Shown: positions 1 through 9,058, counted from the first letter of the stretch. The stretch is DNA of 64,000 nucleotides from Neobacillus sp. Marseille-Q6967 (GCF_946151075.1 NZ_OX267715.1:620001-684000), one strand, 5' to 3'. Made by a program: numbers and translations. Notes: a model not told the origin generated them from the sequence alone.

Positions 1-230
1 AACCCGCTTACATCATATTCGCCTTTAGTGTAAGGTATAAATGATTGATGAAATCTTAGCAGGACGGCTTCCAATTCGTCTTTTTGTGAAAAATCTCCCC
101 AAATTTCCTGAAAGGGTGAATCATACCCAAATACTTCTAAATCCCCGATAATGAATAAGTTAATCGATGGTTCATCGCTTAAAAAAGCAAGGACCTTATC
201 ATGGTCGTTCTGTGTCAATTTTCTAATCAT
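1..230 (-). CDS. GNAT-like N-acetyltransferase, N-terminal part cut by window edge
   Basis: The reverse strand reads an open frame from ATG at 230 to the window edge (about 76 residues), preceded by AAGGAGAT. The protein begins MIRKLTQNDHDKVLAFLSDE and continues with INLFIIGDLE, the pattern of the N-terminal alpha-beta unit of small Bacillus GNAT acetyltransferases. The acetyl-CoA binding loop lies outside the window, so the family call rests on the N-terminus only. Substrate unknown. Confidence 0.6.
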   Translation of the reverse strand, partial: MIRKLTQNDHDKVLAFLSDEPSINLFIIGDLEVFGYDSPFQEIWGDFSQKDELEAVLLRFHQSFIPYTKGEYDVSG

Positions 231-459
231 ATAAAATCTCCTTATTACTCATAAGATAGTATTTAAAATCATATCAAATTTATATTATTTATAATAGTCT
301 GGAATTCTTTAGGAATAGAATATTTAATTCCCAAGAAGCTGTCTCAATTAGAGGCGGCTACTTTCTTTTTACTAAAGATTAGACTTGTTTTGTAAAATTA
401 GTCCTCATATTAATTAACACTAATGAAAAAAATAAAGTTAGGAAGGAGTTGCATACGAT

Positions 460-615
460 ATGATGATAAAAAGAGATAAGAAAAACAGTCCTACAATTGC
501 TCCTGGAATGGATGACCAAGAAGAATTAAATCAGGAAGCTTCTCAGGAAGAAATTGATAAAGGTGATTATACAAGTGTCACCACTTTATCTTTAGATGAA
601 AATGACCCTAGCTAA
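460..615 (+). CDS. yozQ: YozQ-like small protein (DUF4025)
   Basis: A 51-residue acidic protein too short for most gene callers. It starts at ATG 460 after GGAAGGAG and ends just before a strong terminator. The segments NSPTIAPGMDDQEELNQEAS and KGDYTSVTTLSLDE look like the conserved small Bacillus protein YozQ (DUF4025), whose function is unknown. No membrane segment or signal peptide. It is a single-gene unit. The family name is from memory of the pattern; the existence of the gene is well supported by its RBS, composition and terminator. Confidence 0.7.
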   Translation: MMIKRDKKNSPTIAPGMDDQEELNQEASQEEIDKGDYTSVTTLSLDENDPS

Positions 616-624
616 TTGATGACC

Positions 625-655
625 AACTGCCTAAGAAATAGGCAGTTTTTTTATT
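625..655 (+). terminator. Rho-independent terminator after yozQ-like gene
   Basis: Stem AACTGCCT/AGGCAGTT with a 7-nt loop followed by a run of T. Confidence 0.8.
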
Positions 656-673
656 TTGGTAGTTAAAGCAATT

Positions 674-713
674 AGTTGATTGGAGCGAAGCACCTAAGAG
701 CGTAAATCAACGG
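674..713. repeat. Deletion remnant of a Bacillaceae intergenic repeat
   Basis: GTTGATT-GGAGCGAAG ... CGTAAATCAAC forms the outer arms of a palindrome. Such arms normally enclose a longer GC-rich repeat in many Bacillus-group genomes; here only a short core remains. Identification as that repeat is from memory. Confidence 0.45.
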
Positions 714-827
714 GTTATTATAACTAGAGCCTTTATTTTAAATTAGTTTGGATGCAGATTAATACAAAAAGTATTCAGACTTTTGTTATAATAATAATAC
801 AACTTCATATTGGAAAGGGGCAGGATA

Positions 828-1751
828 ATGACAGAACTTCAAGAGGTGCGTTTAACTGAACAACAAGAAAGAATGATGGAGAATTTCCCAATTCAGCACC
901 GAAGTCTTACAAAAAGTAAAATTCTCCAAAGGTGCCTATTGATAACATTTGGTGCTATATTAATGTCGGTGGGGCTTGAAATTTTCTTAGTTCCAAATCA
1001 TGTTATCGACGGCGGCATAGTTGGGATCTCGATCATTCTTTCTTATCTAACCGGATGGAAGCTGGGGCTATTTATTTTTATTCTTAATATTCCTTTCTTC
1101 TTTATTGGTTACAAACAAATCGGTAAGACCTTCGCTTTATCTACTCTTTATGGAATTATTATTCTTTCAATTGCTACTACTTTACTCCACCCTGTACCAG
1201 CGTTTACACAAGATATACTGCTTGCCTCTGTGTTCGGAGGGATTGTTCTCGGAATCGGGGTAGGATTGGTCATACGATATGGCGGATCCTTAGATGGTAC
1301 GGAAATACTTGCTATCCTTTTTAACAAAAAACTTCCTTTTTCGGTTGGCGAAATTATTATGTTTTTTAATTTATTTATTCTTGGAAGTGCAGGTTTTGTT
1401 TTCTCTTGGGACCGGGCGATGTATTCACTGATTGCTTATTTTGTCGCTTACAAAACCATCGATATAACCATTACAGGTTTAGATGAATCTAAATCTGTTT
1501 GGATCATTAGTGATCATGCAAGACAGATAGGGGACGCTATCATGAACCGCCTTGGCCGTGGTGTAACCTATTTGCACGGGGAAGGGGCATATTCTGGTGA
1601 TGATAAACAAGTTGTTTTTTGTGTCATTAATCGTCTAGAAGAGGCAAAATTAAAAGAAATCGTAACTGAAAATGACGAAAATGCCTTTCTTGCCGTTGCT
1701 GACATTGCGGAGGTAAGAGGCGGAAGGTTTAAAAAGCGGAATATCCATTAG
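828..1751 (+). CDS. YitT family membrane protein with C-terminal DUF2179 domain
   Basis: A 307-residue protein. After about 35 soluble residues come five or six hydrophobic segments (roughly residues 35-200) with the YitT signature VPNHVIDGGIVGIS and GGSLDGTEILA. A soluble C-terminal domain of about 80 residues follows (VTYLHGEGAYSGDDKQVVFCVI), typical of DUF2179. I start at ATG 828 because GGAAAGGGG lies 7 nt upstream; a TTG 18 nt earlier is in frame but has no ribosome site. The function of the family is not established; transport is often assumed. A shorter YitT protein lacking DUF2179 is at 21522. Monocistronic, with a TATAAT box near 787. Confidence 0.85.
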   Translation: MTELQEVRLTEQQERMMENFPIQHRSLTKSKILQRCLLITFGAILMSVGLEIFLVPNHVIDGGIVGISIILSYLTGWKLGLFIFILNIPFFFIGYKQIGKTFALSTLYGIIILSIATTLLHPVPAFTQDILLASVFGGIVLGIGVGLVIRYGGSLDGTEILAILFNKKLPFSVGEIIMFFNLFILGSAGFVFSWDRAMYSLIAYFVAYKTIDITITGLDESKSVWIISDHARQIGDAIMNRLGRGVTYLHGEGAYSGDDKQVVFCVINRLEEAKLKEIVTENDENAFLAVADIAEVRGGRFKKRNIH

Positions 1752-1899
1752 GTATTTGTCGAAACGGATAGATTTGTTAAGACTTTACTCATTTTATGTC
1801 GCATTAGGATGATTTCATATTGATATTAGGATCATTCTTTGTCGTAGATTGCGCTTACCGAGGAAATATTTTTAGGATAAAATACTTATATTTCCCACA

Positions 1900-1928
1900 A
1901 AAGAGATGGCATTTCCCTGCCATCTCCT
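1900..1928 (-). terminator. Terminator of the csgA-like gene
   Basis: Inverted repeat GAGATGGCA/TGCCATCTC with TTTT after it on the minus strand. Confidence 0.75.
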
Positions 1929-1935
1929 TGTTATG

Positions 1936-2187
1936 TTAAAACAGTAATTCATAAACCTCGTTTAGTTCATGTGCCCGTTTTTCGTCCTGCTCTTCCTTAG
2001 CGTATTTAATCTCATCCGGAAGAATTTTGTCTAAAAAGTTGATTTCCTCTTGTGTTAAGTCCCGTACAAACATGCCCTCGGATGTATAACGACCGTTTAC
2101 TAATTTCTGATAAATTTCCTCGCTCTTAGGATGGATTTCTGTATAATTCGATAAAATTTCTCGAAGATATCCTAATGTTTTATCCAT
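1936..2187 (-). CDS. csgA: CsgA-like sporulation protein
   Basis: An 83-residue charged soluble protein. The N-terminus MDKTLGYLREILSN and the C-terminus EIKYAKEEQDEKRAHELNEV resemble my memory of Bacillus subtilis CsgA, a SigG-dependent small sporulation protein made in the forespore, of about the same length. I chose ATG 2187 because it gives the family N-terminus; a GTG three codons upstream is the alternative. It has its own terminator. I saw no clear SigG promoter by eye. Spore role is inferred from family knowledge; biochemical function is unknown. Confidence 0.6.
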   Translation of the reverse strand: MDKTLGYLREILSNYTEIHPKSEEIYQKLVNGRYTSEGMFVRDLTQEEINFLDKILPDEIKYAKEEQDEKRAHELNEVYELLF

Positions 2188-2306
2188 AAGGCTCACCTAT
2201 CCTTTCCTTGTTTTATTTTTCAACGAAAATCAGTTTATATACTTAAATCATTAGATAACTTCAATTGAAGAATAATGCTTTCGAATAAGGAGGATTCTAA
2301 TATGGA

Positions 2307-2828
2307 ATGGTCGTTTTTAGAAAAGAGGGGAAGAGTTTGAATGGTCAACTCATAAAAGCCGTACCCAATTTATTTACCATCGGGAATTTATTATCAGGGG
2401 TTTTCTCCATTACCTTTAATATGAATGGTTATCTACAAATGGCCGCTTTTTTTATATTTTTGTCTGCTGTTTTTGATTTTTTTGACGGACGCATTGCAAG
2501 ACGTTTAAAGGTCAATAGTGAGTTTGGTGTTGAGTTAGACTCATTAGCCGATATTGTAAGCCTTGGTGTTGCACCCGCCATATTATTTTATTCTTTGGAA
2601 CCTTCCTCTCCATTTACCACACTGGCATTTATGTTATTTCCTACAATGGGAGCGCTGCGTTTAGCGAAATTTAATGTTAAGCCAACAGTAGGGTATTTTA
2701 TCGGACTGCCTATTACCGCAGCAGGATTGTCAATGGCCCTTATGGGGATTTTCCTGTACAGTAATACCATTGTTACCTTAATCCTATCCTTTCTGATGGT
2801 AAGCCCCATTCGAATAAAAAAACCATAA
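2307..2828 (+). CDS. pssA: CDP-diacylglycerol--serine O-phosphatidyltransferase
   Basis: This integral membrane enzyme makes phosphatidylserine from CDP-diacylglycerol and serine, the precursor of phosphatidylethanolamine. The CDP-alcohol phosphotransferase signature is visible as D-FFDGRIAR-...-ELDSLADIVS (D-G-A/R-R...G...D...D), within four or five membrane segments. Length (163-173 aa) matches Bacillus PssA. The start is unclear: ATG 2307 lies 13 nt from AGGAGG, while TTG 2337 has AGGGG 6 nt upstream and overlaps the stop of a 12-codon ORF beginning at ATG 2302 with ideal SD spacing. No psd gene is adjacent, unlike in B. subtilis. Confidence 0.9.
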   Translation: MVVFRKEGKSLNGQLIKAVPNLFTIGNLLSGVFSITFNMNGYLQMAAFFIFLSAVFDFFDGRIARRLKVNSEFGVELDSLADIVSLGVAPAILFYSLEPSSPFTTLAFMLFPTMGALRLAKFNVKPTVGYFIGLPITAAGLSMALMGIFLYSNTIVTLILSFLMVSPIRIKKP

Positions 2829-2978
2829 TAATATTATGTAAACATATTTTGGGATTTGGGGGTAAATTTGAACACCTTAAGTTACCAAACATATTCCTCA
2901 CTATTATGCACAGATTAAGCTAATGGAAGGGTAGTTTTTAACTTCCTGGTTGACTCTGCTGAAGGGATGTGTTTTAGG

Positions 2979-3254
2979 ATGAATAACTTATTCAACCTTC
3001 CAGTTTTCAAAATGTTTGGTAAACGAAGAAAAACGAGAGGAACCTTGTGGGCTTCTCTTTTAGGACTTGGGATTAGTGCAGTGTTGTTTGGTGTTTCAAG
3101 AAGCGGCAGAATCAATGCTGCACAGCCTTTTAAAAAGATGATGAGAAACATTGTCCCAGCTCAAAATATAAATGGAATGAATAACGTTGCATTGGCTGAA
3201 TTTTCAGAGGAACTATTGTCAAGTGCATTGAATAATGATAAAAATCGTACTTAA
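2979..3254 (+). CDS. Small basic membrane-associated protein, unknown function
   Basis: A 91-residue protein (95 if ATG 2967 is used; neither start has an ideal Shine-Dalgarno). A basic stretch GKRRKTRG is followed by a single hydrophobic segment (LWASLLGLGISAVLFGVS) and a polar C-terminus. The layout resembles short Bacillus proteins of unknown function with one transmembrane segment. It ends in a bidirectional terminator shared with the converging VanW gene. I do not recognise a characterised homologue. Confidence 0.6.
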   Translation: MNNLFNLPVFKMFGKRRKTRGTLWASLLGLGISAVLFGVSRSGRINAAQPFKKMMRNIVPAQNINGMNNVALAEFSEELLSSALNNDKNRT

Positions 3255-3279
3255 AAAGTCCGCTTCATGCGGACTTTTT
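3253..3279. terminator. Bidirectional terminator
   Basis: AAAAAGTCCGC-ttcat-GCGGACTTTTT: perfect 11-bp stem with A and T tracts on both sides, between converging genes. Confidence 0.9.
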
Positions 3280-4159
3280 ATAATGGCGGAAATGGAACCT
3301 TTCGAGGTTCAAATTGAATGACTTCAGATGAGTATAGCTTAATGACGAGCAGATGTCCTAATGTTCTTGCTCTGATTAAAATTGGCTGATTATAATTATT
3401 TTTAAACTTAAAGTCGGGCCCATACCAGCTGACCGTAGCATCACGTCCTGGTGGAATATAGTGAACGTGTCTGCTGTGGGAAAAGCGTTCGGCAATTTTC
3501 AGCCCCGCACTATCAACGGCATTAAATAAAGTCGATGATACCTGACAGATACCGCCGCCAATATCCTCAGCATACTCTCCCCTGACTATTACTTTAGCCT
3601 TTAAATACCCTTTAGCTGCAGTTCTTTTACCGACAACTCGGTTAAATGAAAATGTTTCACCAGGGAAGACCACATAATTGTTGATTGCACTTGCAGCTAA
3701 ATGGATATTGGTGGTCCTTTTCTTATTTTGCGGATTAAACGATGTAACGTAACGACCAATCCGCTTACTTTTAATTTCCGCAAGTAACTCACTGTCTATC
3801 TTTGGATAAACAGTGTGCATAGGAAGATTAAGCTGATACATACGGTGTCCGTAAAAGTAATCATAAAATTTTTCTGTAAATGCCTGCCTGTTAATGGTGC
3901 TTCCAACTGTTTCGGGAATGATATTGCCATTCTGATCGAGGATGGCATTCTTAGATTCTGTTGAGACCTGCTGCCTTAGACTTTCAAAAAACTGATCAAA
4001 TTTTTTCGTGTTAACCAAAGGTATACCAGTATTATAGATAGAAAAATCAGTGCGGTTAATCGTTGTAATAGGTTGTCCATCTTTTATAATCATTAAGCTT
4101 TCAGGAGAGGGCGCTTGATTAACCATTAATAGTGTCCCCAATATCCATGCTGCTATCAT
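3278..4159 (-). CDS. VanW-domain exported protein (YoaR-like)
   Basis: A 293-residue protein with an N-terminal hydrophobic signal (MIAAWILGTLLMVNQA). The C-terminal half carries the VanW domain: FPGETFSFNRVVG, GGGICQVSSTLFNA and HVHYIPPGRDATV, all strongly conserved in the family. VanW is named for a vancomycin-resistance cluster gene, but its function is unknown and most bacilli carry such genes without resistance clusters. ATG 4159 is chosen because AGGAGGT lies 7 nt upstream; ATG 4165 directly abuts the SD. Probably surface-located. The adjacent genes give no functional hint. Confidence 0.85.
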   Translation of the reverse strand: MIAAWILGTLLMVNQAPSPESLMIIKDGQPITTINRTDFSIYNTGIPLVNTKKFDQFFESLRQQVSTESKNAILDQNGNIIPETVGSTINRQAFTEKFYDYFYGHRMYQLNLPMHTVYPKIDSELLAEIKSKRIGRYVTSFNPQNKKRTTNIHLAASAINNYVVFPGETFSFNRVVGKRTAAKGYLKAKVIVRGEYAEDIGGGICQVSSTLFNAVDSAGLKIAERFSHSRHVHYIPPGRDATVSWYGPDFKFKNNYNQPILIRARTLGHLLVIKLYSSEVIQFEPRKVPFPPL

Positions 4160-4392
4160 TGACATACCTCCTCATGATAATTTAAGCCAAATCATACACT
4201 TTTATGTGAAAATAAATTTGGTGAAAATTTCCTTTACAACCATTCATTAAAATATTGCAATTCTGCTTTTCTTTATAAAGGAGTTTTTTCTCTATTGCAG
4301 AGTAAGCTGAAAGAAATGTAGAATAATAGTATAAATTCACGATAATTGCAGATTGCTAGCAATATGCTGTCAAATAGATAGGAGCGTTTATC

Positions 4393-4587
4393 ATGTCGGA
4401 AAATGGACGAATACAACTAAATGTGAGAATTGCAAAAGAAACCGCCAAGAAGCTGGATGAGATTGTTGAGTATTATCAAGAGAACCTTAAATTGGGCCGA
4501 GTATATAAAGGAGATGTTTTAACGGATATCATCGAAAAATCCTATGAAGTAATGAATAAGCAAAAGCGCGGCTTTAAGAGATATTAA
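4393..4587 (+). CDS. Small ribbon-helix-helix-like protein
   Basis: A 64-residue protein with an N-terminal strand-like segment (RIQLNVRIAKETAKKLDEIV) followed by helices, the arrangement of CopG/Arc ribbon-helix-helix DNA-binding proteins. The C-terminus is basic. RBS GGAGCG precedes ATG 4393. No toxin partner is adjacent; the next gene is the acyl-CoA dehydrogenase. The fold is inferred from pattern only, and no named homologue is recognised. Confidence 0.55.
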   Translation: MSENGRIQLNVRIAKETAKKLDEIVEYYQENLKLGRVYKGDVLTDIIEKSYEVMNKQKRGFKRY

Positions 4588-4632
4588 AAAAGCCGCTTTA
4601 AACAAAACTTGTTAGAATATTTAGAAATAAAT

Positions 4633-4660
4633 TTGAATATTTAATATTTGGATGTATAAT
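4633..4660 (+). promoter_or_regulatory. SigA-type promoter of the acyl-CoA cluster
   Basis: TTGAAT, 16-nt spacer, TATAAT. The operator palindrome at 4673 would overlap the transcription start, a position suited to repression. Confidence 0.55.
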
Positions 4661-4672
4661 AATAATTGTGGC

Positions 4673-4690
4673 ATACCAACTGGTTAGTAT
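4673..4690. promoter_or_regulatory. TetR-type operator, copy 1
   Basis: ATACCAACTGGTTAGTAT, an imperfect palindrome (14 of 18 positions symmetric), 18 bp before the dehydrogenase start. The identical 18-mer recurs at 9059-9076. Its symmetric AC-rich arms are typical of TetR/AcrR operators, and a TetR gene lies between the two copies at 8445. Confidence 0.75.
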
Positions 4691-4708
4691 GTAGAAAGAG
4701 GTGGAGAA

Positions 4709-5917
4709 ATGGAATTTTCATATTCTAGTAAAGTAAAAGAGTTGCAAAAAAAGTTAACAGACTTTATGGAAGAGCATATTTACCCGAATGAAAAAGTGTA
4801 TGAACAGCAGCTAAATGCTCAGGAAAGCCGTTGGAGCGCAGTACCTCCAATCATGGAAGAATTGAAGGAAAAAGCAAAGGCTGAAGGGCTCTGGAATTTA
4901 TTTTTACCAGAAAGTGGATATGGAGCAGGACTAACGAACTTGGAGTATGCACCATTATGTGAAATCATGGGACGCTCACCAATCGGGCCTGAAGTCTTTA
5001 ATTGCGCTGCGCCTGATACTGGTAATATGGAGGTTCTTGAGCGCTACGGGACAGATGAGCATAAGGAAAAGTGGCTGAAACCACTATTAGCAGGGGAAAT
5101 CCGATCGTGTTTTTCTATGACAGAGCCTGATGTTGCCTCTTCTGATGCTACGAATATCGAGGCTAGAATTGAGCGTGATGGTGATGAATATGTGATTAAT
5201 GGCCGTAAGTGGTGGTCATCTGGTGCAGGAGATCCACGCTGTAAAATTGCCATCGTAATGGGAAAAACAGATTTTAATGCAAATCGTCACGAACAGCAAT
5301 CAATGATATTAGTGCCGCTTGATACTCCAGGGGTAAAAATTGAACGGATGATTTCGGTATTTGGATATGATCATGCCCCGCATGGCCACGGAGAAATTAC
5401 GTATGAAAATGTTCGTGTTCCGGCAGAAAATATTCTTTGGGGAGAAGGAAAAGGATTTGCTATTGCACAAGGTCGATTAGGCCCAGGAAGAATCCATCAT
5501 TGTATGAGATTAATCGGTGCAGCAGAACGTGCGCTTGAACTTTTATGTAAGCGTGTTCAGGATAGAATTGCCTTCGGGAAGCCATTATCAAGCCAAGGGG
5601 TTATCCAGGAATGGATTGCAAATTCAAGAATTGAAATCGAACAGGCAAGGCTTCTTACCTTAAAAGCGGCATATATGATGGATACAGTTGGGAATAAAGA
5701 GGCTAAAACGGAAATTGCGATGATCAAGGTTGTTGCACCAACTATGGCCTTAAAGGTTATTGACCGTGCCATTCAAGCATACGGCGGTGCTGGTGTATCG
5801 AATGATTTCCCACTTGCCTCCATGTGGGCTAGCTCTAGAACATTAAGATTAGCTGACGGTCCAGATGAAGTCCATCGTGCCCAAATCGCTAAGCTGGAAC
5901 TTAAAAAATATCAATAG
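4709..5917 (+). CDS. ACAD10/11-type acyl-CoA dehydrogenase
   Basis: A 402-residue flavoprotein. The FAD/substrate motif [12 protein letters not shown] is near residue 143. The C-terminal signature [17 protein letters not shown] with [12 protein letters not shown] closely follows the mammalian ACAD11/ACAD10 and Pseudomonas LvaC type rather than classical short-chain enzymes. In that subfamily, the dehydrogenase-like domain handles 4-phospho-acyl-CoA made by a partner kinase, letting 4-hydroxy acids enter beta-oxidation. A phosphotransferase of the partner type is encoded at 9571. First gene of the cluster, directly behind a promoter and TetR operator. Classical fatty acyl-CoA dehydrogenation is the alternative function. 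Confidence 0.88.
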   Translation: MEFSYSSKVKELQKKLTDFMEEHIYPNEKVYEQQLNAQESRWSAVPPIMEELKEKAKAEGLWNLFLPESGYGAGLTNLEYAPLCEIMGRSPIGPEVFNCAAPDTGNMEVLERYGTDEHKEKWLKPLLAGEIRSCFSMTEPDVASSDATNIEARIERDGDEYVINGRKWWSSGAGDPRCKIAIVMGKTDFNANRHEQQSMILVPLDTPGVKIERMISVFGYDHAPHGHGEITYENVRVPAENILWGEGKGFAIAQGRLGPGRIHHCMRLIGAAERALELLCKRVQDRIAFGKPLSSQGVIQEWIANSRIEIEQARLLTLKAAYMMDTVGNKEAKTEIAMIKVVAPTMALKVIDRAIQAYGGAGVSNDFPLASMWASSRTLRLADGPDEVHRAQIAKLELKKYQ

Positions 5918-5936
5918 TAATGCAGGAGGAAAGGCA

Positions 5937-6698
5937 GTGAGGGAGATGAGATTAAAAGGAAAAACGGCGATTGTAACGGGCGGAGGCAGCGGCATTGGAA
6001 GATCATCAGCCATTCTTTTTGCAAAAGAAGGTGTAAAGGTAGCCGTTGCTGACATTGATTCTCCAAGCGGGGAAGAAACGGTCAGCATGATTAAGGAATC
6101 AGGCGGCGAAGCCATTTTTGTGAAAACAGATGTAAAGAATGCGGATCAAGTACAGGAGTTAGTTAACATAACCGTTCAATCTTTCGGCGGCTTAAACGTC
6201 TTATTTAACAATGCAGGTGTGGCGAATTCTGAAGTCCGAAGTGTAGATTTATCAGAGGATGAATGGGATCATGTTGTGGATATCAATTTAAAAGGTGTAT
6301 TCCTAGGGATAAAATATGCTGTTCCTGAACTAATAAAGTCTGGCGGCGGAGCAATCATTAATACTTCAAGTTTACTAGGACTAAAAGGGAAGAAATATCA
6401 AGCACCATACAACGCCTCAAAAGCAGGTGTGGTCGTTTTAACGCAAAATGCGGCTCTTGAATATGGAAAGTATAATATCCGTGTGAATGCCATTGCACCA
6501 GGGGTTATTGATACGAAAATTATTGAAGGCTGGAGGCAGGACGAAAGGAAATGGCCGATTATTCAAAGGGCTAATGCGCTTGGACGAATAGGTTCTCCTG
6601 ACGAAGTTGCTAATGCTGTGTTATTCCTTGCATCAGATGAAGCCTCATTTGTTACCGGTGCCACTCTTTCTGTTGATGGCGGCGGGCTGACATACTAA
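5937..6698 (+). CDS. SDR family oxidoreductase
   Basis: A 254-residue short-chain dehydrogenase. The nucleotide-binding TGGGSGIGR is near the N-terminus and is followed by NNAG, the catalytic Ser in NTSSLLG and Y-N-A-S-K. An acidic residue after beta-2 (ADIDS) favours NAD(H). I start at GTG 5937, 6 nt after GGAGGA; ATG 5946 is possible. It lies 19 nt after the dehydrogenase stop. By context it could oxidise the 3-hydroxyacyl-CoA intermediate, like LvaD in Pseudomonas, or another alcohol in the pathway. Substrate not deducible from sequence. Confidence 0.88.
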   Translation: MREMRLKGKTAIVTGGGSGIGRSSAILFAKEGVKVAVADIDSPSGEETVSMIKESGGEAIFVKTDVKNADQVQELVNITVQSFGGLNVLFNNAGVANSEVRSVDLSEDEWDHVVDINLKGVFLGIKYAVPELIKSGGGAIINTSSLLGLKGKKYQAPYNASKAGVVVLTQNAALEYGKYNIRVNAIAPGVIDTKIIEGWRQDERKWPIIQRANALGRIGSPDEVANAVLFLASDEASFVTGATLSVDGGGLTY

Positions 6699-6734
6699 CA
6701 ATCTATTAAGTTATTTTTTTACGGAGGGAAATCA

Positions 6735-8348
6735 ATGGGTGAAAAGAAAGCTTGGCTGACAAAGTATCCAGACACAATTGCAACATCGATCAATATCCCG
6801 GACAAACACTTGGGACAAATTTTACAAGAAACAACAGAGAAATTTCCTGAAAATAATGCCTTATCATTTTTTGGTAAGAAAATTACTTATCAACAATTGC
6901 TAGGGCTTGCGCAGAGTTTTACTTCTGCCCTTCAACAGAATCAAGTGCAAAAGGGTGACCGCGTGGCAATCATGCTGCCAAATTGCCCGCAATATGTCAT
7001 TTCCTATTACGGTATTTTTGGAGCAGGAGCCATTGTTACACAAGTAAACCCTATGAGTGTAGAACGTGAGCTCGAATATATATTAAAGGACTCCGGAGCG
7101 GAAACTATGGTTGTTTTGGATGCTTTCTACTCAAGAGTAAAAAGCGTACAGGACCAAACAAATCTGAAAAATATTATCGTTGTCAGCCTTCAGCCTTCCG
7201 GCCATGATTTTTCTCCTGACCGCAGCTTTGAACAATTCTTAAGTGAAGGGAACGGGAAGGTTACACCTGTAACAATTGAACCAGAGCATGACGTAGCTGT
7301 TCTTCAATACACGGGAGGAACAACGGGCCGGTCGAAAGGTGCTATGCTGACTCATCGGAATATATTAGCGAATGTTCTTCAATGTTACGAATTTTTTAAA
7401 CATGAAATGGAATTCGGGAAAGAGCGCTGCTTAACCGTTATTCCGCTGTTCCATGTATTTGGTATGTCGTCTTGTATGAATTTGTGTATCTTTACCGGGG
7501 CTGAATCCATCTTACTGCCACGCTTTGAATTAGAAGAAGTACTTAATACAATAAAAAATGAACAGCCAACGACATTCCCGGGCGTTCCTACTATGTATGT
7601 TGCAATTACCAACCACCCTAGGGCGGAAGAATATGGTCTAGGCAGTATCAGAACTTGTAATAGCGGAAGTGCCCCAATGCCTGTTGAATTGCTCCGGGAA
7701 TTCGAAAGGAAAACAGGAGCAAAAATTCTTGAGGGCTACGGCCTATCTGAAGCATCACCTACGACACATTGTAACCCTCCTTTTGCCGACAGGAAACCGG
7801 GAAGTGTAGGCATTGGTATGCCGTCAACCGAATATAAGATTGTCGATGTAGCAAAAGGAGCAGAAGAAGTACCTGCAGGAGAACTGGGTGAAGTCATTAT
7901 TAAAGGACCGCAAATTATGAAAGGGTACTGGAATATGCCGGAGGAAACTGCCAATACGCTTCGAGATGGATGGCTGTACACTGGTGACATCGGAAGAGTA
8001 GATGAAGACGGCTATCTTTATATTGTTGACCGCAAAAAAGACTTAATTATTGCCAGCGGTTTTAATATTTATCCACGTGATATTGAGGAAGTACTCTATG
8101 AACATCCTTCTGTACAGGAGGCAGTAGTAATCGGTGTTCCCGACCCGTACAGAGGGGAAGACGTAAAGGCAGTGATTGTTCTAAAAGCTGGTCAGACAGC
8201 TACAGAAGAGGAAATCATTCACTATTGTAAGCAGAATATGTCTGCTTATAAGGTGCCCCGCATAGTGGAATTCCGTGAGCAATTACCAAAAACTAGTGTT
8301 GGGAAGATTCTGCGCCGTGCGTTAAGGGAGGAAACGGTAAATAAATAA
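6735..8348 (+). CDS. Acyl-CoA synthetase (AMP-forming)
   Basis: A 537-residue ANL-superfamily ligase that activates a carboxylic acid to its CoA thioester via an acyl-adenylate. Motifs in order: A3 P-loop YTGGTTGRSKGAML, the A5-like YGLSEASP, GWLYTGDIG, DRKKDLIIASGFNIYP, and the C-terminal catalytic Lys region KTSVGKILRR. Length and the FNIYP hinge match medium/long-chain fatty acyl-CoA ligases. It sits in the TetR-controlled cluster and would supply the acyl-CoA that its neighbours process. Chain length preference cannot be read from sequence. Confidence 0.92.
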   Translation: MGEKKAWLTKYPDTIATSINIPDKHLGQILQETTEKFPENNALSFFGKKITYQQLLGLAQSFTSALQQNQVQKGDRVAIMLPNCPQYVISYYGIFGAGAIVTQVNPMSVERELEYILKDSGAETMVVLDAFYSRVKSVQDQTNLKNIIVVSLQPSGHDFSPDRSFEQFLSEGNGKVTPVTIEPEHDVAVLQYTGGTTGRSKGAMLTHRNILANVLQCYEFFKHEMEFGKERCLTVIPLFHVFGMSSCMNLCIFTGAESILLPRFELEEVLNTIKNEQPTTFPGVPTMYVAITNHPRAEEYGLGSIRTCNSGSAPMPVELLREFERKTGAKILEGYGLSEASPTTHCNPPFADRKPGSVGIGMPSTEYKIVDVAKGAEEVPAGELGEVIIKGPQIMKGYWNMPEETANTLRDGWLYTGDIGRVDEDGYLYIVDRKKDLIIASGFNIYPRDIEEVLYEHPSVQEAVVIGVPDPYRGEDVKAVIVLKAGQTATEEEIIHYCKQNMSAYKVPRIVEFREQLPKTSVGKILRRALREETVNK

Positions 8349-8444
8349 TCGCTGTGTGACCCGTCACTTTCTGTATTCCGGCTGGGAATAGTAATATGGT
8401 ATAATTTTCGCTAGACATATTACAGAATGTGAGGACAAATCAAG

Positions 8445-9005
8445 GTGAAAGACAAAATTACTCAACAAAGTATCCTGTTGTTTGAAAAAAAAGGATTTAC
8501 TGAAACATCGATCCAAGACATCGTTGATGCTATTGGAGTAACAAAAGGTACGTTCTATTATTATTTTTCAAGCAAAGAAGAACTTTTAATGGATATCCAT
8601 CTCGCATACATTAACTATTTACTAGAACACCAAGAAAAAATATTAAATTCAGAAATAAGTTGTAAAGAAAAACTGTTTGAAATCGTTTATATGTTAATTC
8701 GGAATATTAAGACCCAGAGACATGCAGCCAAGATTTTTTTCAGAGAAATGAAAAATCTTAGTGAAGAGCGGCTTGCCTTAATTGTGCCGAAACGGGATCA
8801 ATTTCGAATCAATATTGAGAATTTGCTGAATGAAGGTAAGGAGAAGGCAGAGTTTCGTGCTGATTTAAATGCACATATAGTCACTTTCGGGATCTTAGGT
8901 GCGGCAAATTGGAGTTATCATTGGTTTAAGCCAGAAGGTAAAGCGACTGATCGTGAAATAGCCGAAATTTTTGTCGAGATGATATTAGAAGGAATTCAGG
9001 CCTGA
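8445..9005 (+). CDS. TetR/AcrR family regulator of the acyl-CoA cluster
   Basis: A 186-residue regulator. The N-terminal helix-turn-helix reads FTETSIQDIVDAIGVTKGTFYYYF (shared with FadR/FadQ-type TetR proteins) and is followed by a helical ligand domain. GTG start with GTGAGGA upstream. The two identical palindromes at 4673 and 9059 flank the unit containing this gene, so it likely represses both the dehydrogenase-SDR-ligase operon and the thioesterase-lactonase operon. An acyl-CoA would be the expected inducer. No copy of the palindrome is seen directly before its own start. Followed by a terminator. Confidence 0.9.
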   Translation: MKDKITQQSILLFEKKGFTETSIQDIVDAIGVTKGTFYYYFSSKEELLMDIHLAYINYLLEHQEKILNSEISCKEKLFEIVYMLIRNIKTQRHAAKIFFREMKNLSEERLALIVPKRDQFRINIENLLNEGKEKAEFRADLNAHIVTFGILGAANWSYHWFKPEGKATDREIAEIFVEMILEGIQA

Positions 9006-9010
9006 TAACA

Positions 9011-9054
9011 AGAATGAAAAGGGTTTTGTGAAAAACTAAACCCTTTTCTATTCT
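9011..9054 (+). terminator. Terminator after the TetR gene
   Basis: Long inverted repeat AGAAT-AAAAGGGTTT / AAACCCTTTT-ATTCT. It separates the TetR gene from the downstream operon, which has its own operator. Confidence 0.7.
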
Positions 9055-9058
9055 TAAC

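Noticed and set aside
5865-5936. 24-codon N-terminal extension of the first SDR
   Set aside because: It overlaps the dehydrogenase gene in another frame; GTG 5937 has an ideal SD and starts next to the Rossmann strand.
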